This document shows positions 58,095-64,000 of a stretch of DNA of 64,000 nucleotides, piece by piece. Made by a program: the position numbers and the translations under genes. Numbering within the stretch: position 1 is the stretch's first letter; each line of letters opens with the position of its first letter. The notes beneath the pieces are model-generated. The model saw only the letters and a list, made by a program, of their open reading frames with translations. It did not search any database and was not told where the DNA came from. The DNA comes from Seramator thermalis (lineage in GTDB: Bacteria > Bacteroidota > Bacteroidia > Bacteroidales > Dysgonomonadaceae), in assembly GCF_004138125.1 (NCBI RefSeq), contig NZ_RXHS01000010.1:1-64000 (forward strand), read 5' to 3'.

Positions 58095-60557
58095 ATGCCC
58101 AAAATCATTCGTTTTTTAGCGACCTATCGTGCAACTATCATTTTTCTGTTGATCTATGCTTTGGGGTTGGCATTGGCAACGCTCATCGAAAAATATCTCG
58201 GCACTCAGGCTGCCAAAATGCTGGTTTATTATTCACCTTTGTTTTTCCTGCTGCAATCGCTGCTGGTTGTCAATTTTATACTGATTCTCGATCAACACGA
58301 ATTTATTCAAAAACGACGTTGGGCACTTGTTGTAGTACACGTAGCGTTTATCGTTATCCTGATTGGCGCTTTCATCACACATGTATTTGGCAAAGAAGGG
58401 ACAGTACACATTCGCGAAGGCGAAACGACAGATCAAATGTTGGTACATTCCAATCGAGGAATGCGTTTCGAAAAATTGCCATTTATGCTCCGGCTAACCG
58501 ATTTTGAATTGATTCGTTATCCGGGTTCCGAAAGTCCATCGTCCTACGAGAGTAATCTTCGCGTGCAACTGGGCGACAAATCGTTTGATGCAAAGGTTTA
58601 CATGAATCATGTGCTTGACGTGAAAGGGTATCGTTTTTTTCAGGCATCCTACGACGAGGACGAAAAAGGTACGGTGCTGTCAGTGAATAAGGATGTTGCC
58701 GGACGCACCATTACCTACTCGGGATATTTCCTGCTATTGGTTGGCTTTGTGATGGTTTTCACCACCAAAAATTCACGATTTCGTCAACTCGCCGGTCAAT
58801 TGAATGAAGTGCGTTCGACCATTGCAAAAATTATCCCTATTATTTTATTGATAGCGATCCCAACTTTTTCGTCAGCTCAGGAAAAGACGATAGCTAATGC
58901 CGTGCAAGAAGCGGCAATCGATCGCAATCATGCAGCAAAGTTTGGCGCACTGCCCGTGCAGTCGAACGGACGTATTGAACCCGTCAATACCTTCTCTTCC
59001 GAAATTCTGCGAAAAATCTATAAACAGGAGCAAATTGGAGATTTCAATGCCGACCAGTTTTTGCTCAGTTTTCTTGCCTTTCCCGAAATTTGGACACAAA
59101 CTCCCATTATCGCCATTCCAAGTCAAGAGATTTCGGCCAAACTTCAGTTGCCCGAAGATTATGCTTCTTATAATCTATTCTTCGACCGGCAGGGAAATTA
59201 CCGTCTGTTGACACCATTGCATCGAGTTTATATGAAATCCCCATCGGAACGAGATTCTTTCGATAAGGATATGATGAAACTCGACGAACGGGTAAATATT
59301 ATTGACCGCTTGCTTCATCACGGCATGCTTGCCATCTATCCCGATCCTCAAGATTCAACGGGTAGATGGGTCGCGCCCGGAGACAGCCTTTCCACTTTTT
59401 CGGAAGCCGATTCTTTATTTGTCCGACAATCGTTTGCCAATTATCTGGCGGATGTACGACAGGCTTCGCAAAACGGTAACTGGAGCAAGCCCGACGCTTC
59501 GCTTCAGTCGATTAGCGATTATCAAATCCAAAACGATAAGTTATCACTCATCCACCCTCAAAAACTCCATGCCGAAATTCGTTACAACGAATGGAAAATT
59601 TTCGATCGCTGCAAAATTGGATATTTTATCATGGGCGGATTGTTGCTGATCTTCTCCTTCATTCAAATGTTGAAAAATCGTCCACGCCCGGCTTCGCTTT
59701 CGAAAGTTGTGAAAATCGTCATCGTTGCAGTATTTCTTTTTCATGGTTATGGGATTGCCCTGCGGTGGTACGTTTCCGGCTACGCCCCTTGGAGCAATTC
59801 GTATGAAACAATGGTTTACGTTGCTGCCGTTACCGTATTGGCAGGAATGATTTTTGGTCGAAAAAGCACTATTACACTTGCTATGGCAACGGTTTTTGGC
59901 GGCATCATCCTTTTTGTTTCCGGATTGAACTGGATGGATCCGCAAATCGGGAATCTGGTTCCCGTACTCAAATCGCCGTGGCTTATGTTTCATGTTGCCG
60001 TCATCGTTGCGGCTTACGGATTTCTGGGCGTCGGTTTCCTGATCGGGATAGTCAATTTACTGCTGATGACTTTCACAAAGCGCAATCGTCTGTTGGCTTA
60101 TCGTATCAAAGAACTAACCCTCATCAATCAAATTACGCTCATGGTGGGGCTTGCACTATTAACCATCGGTACATTTTTGGGAGCCGTTTGGGCAAACGAG
60201 TCGTGGGGACGATATTGGGGCTGGGACCCGAAAGAAACTTGGGCACTCATCACCATCGTCGTTTACACGGTGGTAACCCACATCCATTTGGTGAAAAAAT
60301 GGGACAGCGACTGGTTGATGAATTTACTTTCCGTATTGGCATTTTCGTCGGTATTGATGACATTTTTCGGCGTGAATTATTTTTTAAGCGGGATGCATTC
60401 ATACGGACAAATCGACGCTATGTCAAATATATTTTTGTATATTGCACTTGTGTTTGCATTCATTGGCATTTTGGGGGTGATTTCTCATCGCGGGAAATTT
60501 CTGTATGAAGAAGTCTTCAAACATCAAGATTTGCATTCCGAACTTCTTTATTTCTAA
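58095..60557 (+). CDS. ccsA: Cytochrome c biogenesis protein CcsBA (ResB-ResC fusion)
   Basis: CcsBA exports heme and attaches it to CXXCH motifs of c-type cytochromes (system II). The 820-aa fusion has an N-terminal ResB-like part with membrane segments and a periplasmic domain, a hydrophobic join near residue 255, a large periplasmic region (about 270-500), and a C-terminal CcsA part with the heme-handling WWD-type motif WGRYWGWDPKETWALI and flanking histidines (LMFHVAVIVAAYGF, HIHLVKKW, GMHSYG). The ATG at 58095 is used instead of TTG 58089. No cytochrome gene is in the window; nitrite reductase NrfHA is the usual client in this phylum. Confidence 0.92.
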   Translation: MPKIIRFLATYRATIIFLLIYALGLALATLIEKYLGTQAAKMLVYYSPLFFLLQSLLVVNFILILDQHEFIQKRRWALVVVHVAFIVILIGAFITHVFGKEGTVHIREGETTDQMLVHSNRGMRFEKLPFMLRLTDFELIRYPGSESPSSYESNLRVQLGDKSFDAKVYMNHVLDVKGYRFFQASYDEDEKGTVLSVNKDVAGRTITYSGYFLLLVGFVMVFTTKNSRFRQLAGQLNEVRSTIAKIIPIILLIAIPTFSSAQEKTIANAVQEAAIDRNHAAKFGALPVQSNGRIEPVNTFSSEILRKIYKQEQIGDFNADQFLLSFLAFPEIWTQTPIIAIPSQEISAKLQLPEDYASYNLFFDRQGNYRLLTPLHRVYMKSPSERDSFDKDMMKLDERVNIIDRLLHHGMLAIYPDPQDSTGRWVAPGDSLSTFSEADSLFVRQSFANYLADVRQASQNGNWSKPDASLQSISDYQIQNDKLSLIHPQKLHAEIRYNEWKIFDRCKIGYFIMGGLLLIFSFIQMLKNRPRPASLSKVVKIVIVAVFLFHGYGIALRWYVSGYAPWSNSYETMVYVAAVTVLAGMIFGRKSTITLAMATVFGGIILFVSGLNWMDPQIGNLVPVLKSPWLMFHVAVIVAAYGFLGVGFLIGIVNLLLMTFTKRNRLLAYRIKELTLINQITLMVGLALLTIGTFLGAVWANESWGRYWGWDPKETWALITIVVYTVVTHIHLVKKWDSDWLMNLLSVLAFSSVLMTFFGVNYFLSGMHSYGQIDAMSNIFLYIALVFAFIGILGVISHRGKFLYEEVFKHQDLHSELLYF

Positions 60558-60579
60558 CTTCTCATTTCTTTTAAAAAAC

Positions 60580-61557
60580 ATGATTCACTGGGGATTTATA
60601 GGATGTGGCAGCGTTACCGAAAAGAAAAGCGGACCGGCTTTCAGCAAAATTGAAGGTTCGGAGGTAGTTGCCGTGATGCGACGCGATGGTGAAAAAGCTC
60701 GCGATTATGCACTCAGACACGGAATCGGAAAATGGTACGACAATGCCGATCAGCTGATTCACGATCCGGATGTTGAGGCCATTTATGTAGCCACACCTCC
60801 CGGATCGCATGCCGAATATGCAATCGCAGCCATGAAAGCCGGCAAACCGGTGTATGTCGAAAAACCGATGGCCGCATCGTATGCCGAGTGCGTCGAAATC
60901 AACAAAGTATCGCAAGAAACGGGAGTACCCTGTTTCGTAGCCTATTATCGAAGAACCTTGCCCTATTTTAAGCGTGTAAGGCAACTGCTCGACGATGGAG
61001 CTTTGGGAAAATTATCGTCCATTCAGATTCGATTTGCTATTCCGCCTTACGAAGCCGACTACGACAAAAATCACTTACCCTGGCGGGTTAGAAAAGAAAT
61101 TGCCGGCGCCGGATATTTCTACGATTTGGCTTCTCATCAGTTCGATTTACTGGATTTTCTTTTTGGTCCTATCGAGAGTGCAGAAGGATTCGCAAATAAC
61201 ATTGCCGGACTGTATGAAGCGGAAGATTCGGTGAATGCTGCTTTTCGTTTTGCGTCGGGACTTTCGGGAAGTGGAAGTTGGAGTTTTGTTGCACCTCAAA
61301 ATACACGCACCGACTTGATCGATTTTGTGGGAACAGAAGGAAAACTAACTTTCTCCACATTCGAATTTACACCTATAAAGTTGGAAACAACCGAAGGCAT
61401 TCAGGAATTTCGGGAAGAAAATCCCGAAAATATTCAGTATTTTCTGATCGAAAGCATTGTGCGATATTTGAATGGCGATGGCAATTTACCTGTTAGCACG
61501 GGCATCTCTGCTGCACGCACCAATTGGGTGATGGATCGAATCTTGGGGAAATTGTAA
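60580..61557 (+). CDS. Gfo/Idh/MocA-family oxidoreductase
   Basis: A 325-aa NAD(P)-dependent dehydrogenase of sugars or related compounds. From ATG 60580 the Rossmann motif WGFIGCGSVTEKKSGPAF comes first, then the EKPMA motif (VYVEKPMAASYAEC) with its Lys, and the C-terminal alpha/beta domain with GAGYFYDLASHQFDLLDFLFG, where His and Asp are likely catalytic. The substrate is not clear. It starts 22 bp after ccsBA and may be read with it. The next 1.1 kb is repeat mosaic. Confidence 0.92.
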   Translation: MIHWGFIGCGSVTEKKSGPAFSKIEGSEVVAVMRRDGEKARDYALRHGIGKWYDNADQLIHDPDVEAIYVATPPGSHAEYAIAAMKAGKPVYVEKPMAASYAECVEINKVSQETGVPCFVAYYRRTLPYFKRVRQLLDDGALGKLSSIQIRFAIPPYEADYDKNHLPWRVRKEIAGAGYFYDLASHQFDLLDFLFGPIESAEGFANNIAGLYEAEDSVNAAFRFASGLSGSGSWSFVAPQNTRTDLIDFVGTEGKLTFSTFEFTPIKLETTEGIQEFREENPENIQYFLIESIVRYLNGDGNLPVSTGISAARTNWVMDRILGKL

Positions 61558-61732
61558 TTAGGAAAATGCCCTTCGTGAGGTAAAATCTCATCCCCAAACT
61601 TATGGATAATGGATAATTGAGAATTTAAGAAAGAAGTGAAAAAGTTGGAAATAAGAATTTTAAATTACGAATTTTCGTTTTGTTTGTTCTTTTTCTGCCG
61701 GTGTGGATATTCATTTGTACAACGGCAAGAGT

Positions 61733-61955
61733 TCTGCCTTTCAGGCAGAGATTGCAGGGACGTCTTTGTCCGCAGGTCGGTGACCTGCGGTTATGAAGGT
61801 TATTGCCTTTCAGGCAAAGGTTAGCCGGTGAATTGAAGGCTTCGACTGCGATGGATATGTATCGAGAATAGTTCCAGCTTGAAAAGCCGAATTTTCATAA
61901 CCACAGAATTTATTCTGCGGCATGAATCGTCGTCGGAAACCTGCCTGAAAGGCAG
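61733..61955. repeat. REP-like hairpins, GCCT-TTC-AGGC family
   Basis: Hairpins with three-base loops: 61733-61749 (TCTGCCT-TTC-AGGCAGA), 61770-61790 (CCGCAGGTC-GGT-GACCTGCGG), 61803-61817 (TTGCCT-TTC-AGGCAA) and 61941-61955 (CTGCCT-GAA-AGGCAG, the opposite orientation). A further imperfect one is at 61901-61920. Sequence differs from the 17.5-kb cluster but the design is the same. Confidence 0.75.
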
Positions 61956-62077
61956 AACATTTATTTGCCACGAAGGCGCAAAGACGCGAAGTCCTCAGAT
62001 TATCGGAATTCATCAGTAAATCGATAAATTATCAAATCAATCAATTGTACATTGTGCATTATCCATTATCAATTGAC

Positions 62078-62295
62078 TCTTGGGGCTTTGCCCCAAACCC
62101 TACATACTTTTTTGCCTTGATGCTAAAAAGTATGCAAAAAAGATCAAGACTGCATCTCCTCATCGACCCGACAGCTGCTTGTTCGCTAAAAGACAAATAA
62201 CTCTCCGTCAGCTGACGGCTCAAACAGCTTGTCTTTTGCCTGACGGCACGCTCTCTGCGCAGATCGGGTGCCCCGATGAAGAGATGAGGTCGGGA
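62078..62295 (+). repeat. 218-bp structured repeat module, copy 2
   Basis: Collinear with 47501-47718 (16 differences, no gaps). The apical hairpin is CCGTCAGCTGACGG (62205-62218) where copy 1 has CCGCCTTGCGGCGG: the fourth pair is T-A instead of C-G and one more pair forms. The outer stem AAAAGACAA/TTGTCTTTT (62188-62196, 62229-62237) is unchanged. Confidence 0.8.
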
Positions 62296-62368
62296 CAATA
62301 ATGGATAATTGACAATTGATAATTGAGAATTAACAAGAAGTCAGAAGTAGAGGAATATCATAACCCCT

Positions 62369-62458
62369 GCACTGCCTAGCGGCAGTGCTTGTCCCCTTAT
62401 CTTAAGGGGACAGTTATATGGCAAGTGTGATCCGACTCCCCTCTTAAGATAAGAGGGG
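62369..62458. repeat. Three strong hairpins
   Basis: 62369-62388 (GCACTGCC-TAGC-GGCAGTGC), 62390-62412 (TGTCCCCTTA-TCT-TAAGGGGACA) and 62438-62458 (CCCCTCTTA-AGA-TAAGAGGGG). The last two have three-base loops that are reverse complements, so they are inverted copies of one family. Confidence 0.75.
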
Positions 62459-62549
62459 TACCACCGAAGGCGGGGAGGTGTTATGAATTAATTAAGAATT
62501 TAAGAAAGAAGTGAAGAAGTTGGAAGTGGGGAATATCATAACCCTTGTG

Positions 62550-62609
62550 TTGCCTGACGGCACGCTCTCTGCGCAGATCGGGTGCCCCGATGAGGAGATG
62601 AGGTCGGGA
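62550..62609 (+). repeat. Partial third copy of the structured module
   Basis: These 60 bp match 62236-62295 with two or three differences and 47659-47718 less closely. One change (GATGAGGAGATG) makes the 3' strand of the proposed long-range stem perfectly complementary to CATCTCCTCATC. Confidence 0.75.
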
Positions 62610-62670
62610 AAATTAATTGAGAATGGACAATGGGACCGGAAAAGGATGAGCGGAATTTTAGTCATAAGCC

Positions 62671-62733
62671 GGCTATCCGTAATTCATGAGGAAAACGCAA
62701 TTTTTATCTACCCACACTATTTCACATAGAACT
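62671..62733 (+). repeat. Transposon right-end repeat, third copy
   Basis: The segment ends ACCCACACTATTTCACATAG then AACT and matches the right end of the 47402-47854 element (47790-47854) and 25526-25595, with more divergence at its left side. Confidence 0.75.
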
Positions 62734-62737
62734 AAAC

Positions 62738-64000
62738 TTATTCAGTCCGATGATTATGGTTTTCCATTCGTACTCTACTATGTTTGCGACCGTACGAAAA
62801 ATAAATCACAAACCCGATCAACATCCATCCGATCAAACGAATCCAGGTATCTTTGGGTAAAGCTGCCATCTGAGCCAGACAAATGAGCGCGCCGAGCACA
62901 GGCACGAACGGAACCCAGGGAGTACGGAAAGCTCGAGGTGCATCCGGCTCTTTTTTTCGAAGAACGATCAGTCCTAAACATACAATCACAAATGCAAGCA
63001 AAGTCCCAATGGAAACAAGTTCGCCCAACAACCCGATGGGTAGAAAACCCGCAAAAAGAGCAGCGAACAGACCGGTTACAATGCTGGTGAGATAGGGCGT
63101 TTTGTATTTTGGATGTGTTTTTGCAAAACTTTTCCAGAGCAACCCGTCATGTGCCATCGAGTAAAACACGCGGGACTGGCCAAGCAGCAGCACCATGACT
63201 ACCGAACTCAGTCCTGCGATTGCTCCAATTTTGATGAAAGGACTCAACCAGGCTAACCCTTTGCCGGTTGCATCGATCGCTACGGCTATCGGAGCAGGAA
63301 CATTCAATTCGGTATATTTCACGATTCCGGTCATGACAAGGCTTACAGTCACATAAAGCAACGTGCAAACAGCCAGCGAAAGCAAAATGCCTTTCGGCAG
63401 ATCGCGTTGGGGATTGACGGCTTCCTGTGCGGTAGTCGAAACGGCATCGAATCCGATATATGCAAAAAACACAACCGCTGCACCGGTGAGCACGCCCGTC
63501 CACCCAAATTCTGAAAATTTGCCTGTGTTTTCGGGTAAAAACGGTTTCCAGTTCTCTACGTCGATATACGAAATTCCGAACCCGACAAATAACAGGATCA
63601 CCCCCACTTTGACAATCACGATGATGTTGTTGAAGCGTGCCGATTCTTTGATCCCGATTACCAACAGAGTTGTCATCAGAGCAATGATAAATACCGCAGG
63701 AAAATTGATGATGGCTCCTGTTTGGTACCAGCCATCGGGGCCGTATGCAAACGGACTCTGACAAATAGTTGCCGGTAAGTGAATTCCAAAATCGTTGAGA
63801 AAACTGATCACGTATCCCGACCAACCTACGGCTACGGTAGCAGAGCCGAACAAGTACTCCAAAATCAGATCCCACCCGATGATCCATGCCACAAATTCGC
63901 CCAAAGTAGCATAACCGTATGTGTAGGCGCTTCCCGAAACGGGAAGCATCGAAGCAAATTCGGCATAACATAAGCCGGCCAATAAACAGCCAAATGCGGA
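62738..64000 (-). CDS. APC-family amino-acid permease, N-terminus outside window
   Basis: At least 420 codons of an inner-membrane amino-acid transporter. The frame is open to the right edge (SAFGCLLAGLCYAEFAS) and the conserved stretch SMLPVSGSAYTYGYATLGEFVAWIIGWDL shows that about 60-70 residues are missing. The TTG at 63982 is not a believable start. About eleven further membrane segments follow, including FFAYIGFDAVSTTAQEAVNPQ, typical of the cationic amino-acid transporter branch. Exact substrate is unknown. The stop codon overlaps the AAACTTAT direct repeat of the adjoining mosaic. Confidence 0.92.
   Translation of the reverse strand, partial: SAFGCLLAGLCYAEFASMLPVSGSAYTYGYATLGEFVAWIIGWDLILEYLFGSATVAVGWSGYVISFLNDFGIHLPATICQSPFAYGPDGWYQTGAIINFPAVFIIALMTTLLVIGIKESARFNNIIVIVKVGVILLFVGFGISYIDVENWKPFLPENTGKFSEFGWTGVLTGAAVVFFAYIGFDAVSTTAQEAVNPQRDLPKGILLSLAVCTLLYVTVSLVMTGIVKYTELNVPAPIAVAIDATGKGLAWLSPFIKIGAIAGLSSVVMVLLLGQSRVFYSMAHDGLLWKSFAKTHPKYKTPYLTSIVTGLFAALFAGFLPIGLLGELVSIGTLLAFVIVCLGLIVLRKKEPDAPRAFRTPWVPFVPVLGALICLAQMAALPKDTWIRLIGWMLIGFVIYFSYGRKHSRVRMENHNHRTE

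Larger units (their letters stand above)
61604..62733. mobile_element. Repeat mosaic bounded by an 8-bp direct repeat
   Basis: The region between the Gfo/Idh gene and the permease has no supported gene. AAACTTAT occurs directly before it (61596-61603) and after it (62734-62741). Its right end matches the right end of the element at 47402-47854; its left end does not show the matching inverted end, so the boundaries rest on the direct repeat only. A string beginning AGAATTTAAGAAAGAAG occurs at about 61620 and again at about 62493, showing internal duplication. It contains hairpin clusters and copies of the 218-bp module (separate entries). Confidence 0.55.

Overview
The window looks like a chromosomal segment of an anaerobic Bacteroidales (Bacteroidota) bacterium. 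The signs are a complete Na+-translocating NADH:quinone reductase operon (nqrABCDEF), a membrane pyrophosphatase, Bacteroidetes-only lipoproteins (DUF4270, DUF4488-like), an S46 dipeptidyl peptidase, the neighbourhood panD-panC-half glycogen synthase-DUF4270, LytTR-type two-component signalling, and repeated -7 promoter boxes of the form TAnnTTTG. I cannot name the genus from sequence alone.

Layout. 1-3.84 kb: an IS21-family element (istB runs off the left edge) whose istA is split by an IS110-family element; its end lies on the tail of an FkbM-type methyltransferase gene. 3.8-6.1 kb: methyltransferase and a Wzx-like flippase. 6.2-8.3 kb: queG and ruvB, ending in a strong terminator. 8.3-16.6 kb: DUF4270 lipoprotein, half-length glycogen synthase, panC, panD, MATE transporter, a predicted outer-membrane protein and ligA. 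16.7-22 kb: small envelope proteins, a REP hairpin cluster next to a REP-associated (Y1) transposase, glutaminase and lipoproteins. 22.2-25.1 kb: S46 peptidase and a DUF4488-like lipoprotein. 25.8-34.5 kb: sodium energetics (membrane PPase, nqrA-F). 34.9-38.6 kb: Wza-like and Wzz-like export proteins. 38.7-43 kb: ftsH, rsfS and a duplicated DUF1080 lipoprotein. 43-47.1 kb: ribF, an aldo/keto reductase and GDP-fucose synthesis (fcl, gmd). 47.4-47.85 kb: a non-autonomous transposable element. 47.9-54.9 kb: LytTR regulator, LytS-like kinase, TonB-receptor-like barrel and patatin-barrel protein. 55-61.6 kb: cupin, hcp, a divergent Crp/Fnr regulator, CcsBA and a Gfo/Idh oxidoreductase. 61.6-62.7 kb: a mosaic of structured repeats. 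62.7-64 kb: an amino-acid permease cut by the right edge.

How it fits together. Pyrophosphatase and NQR both build an ion gradient, probably sodium. Flippase, methyltransferase, Wza/Wzz and GDP-fucose genes serve surface polysaccharide. hcp with its divergent Crp/Fnr regulator is a nitrosative-stress unit with a clear operator. CcsBA next door points to periplasmic c-type cytochromes.

The most interesting signals are non-coding. (1) The IS110 insertion can be excised on paper to restore a 525-codon istA, and the element's left end folds into a hairpin whose loop carries short matches to both sides of the disrupted target, as expected for a bridge RNA. (2) A 453-bp element with inverted ends and an exact 8-bp target duplication carries a 218-bp structured module; a second copy 14.6 kb away differs at 16 positions with no indels, including a compensatory base-pair change. 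(3) Several unrelated hairpin families share 5-10 bp stems and 3-nt loops. (4) A perfect TGTAAC-N4-GTTACA palindrome lies where a class II activator of hcp would bind.
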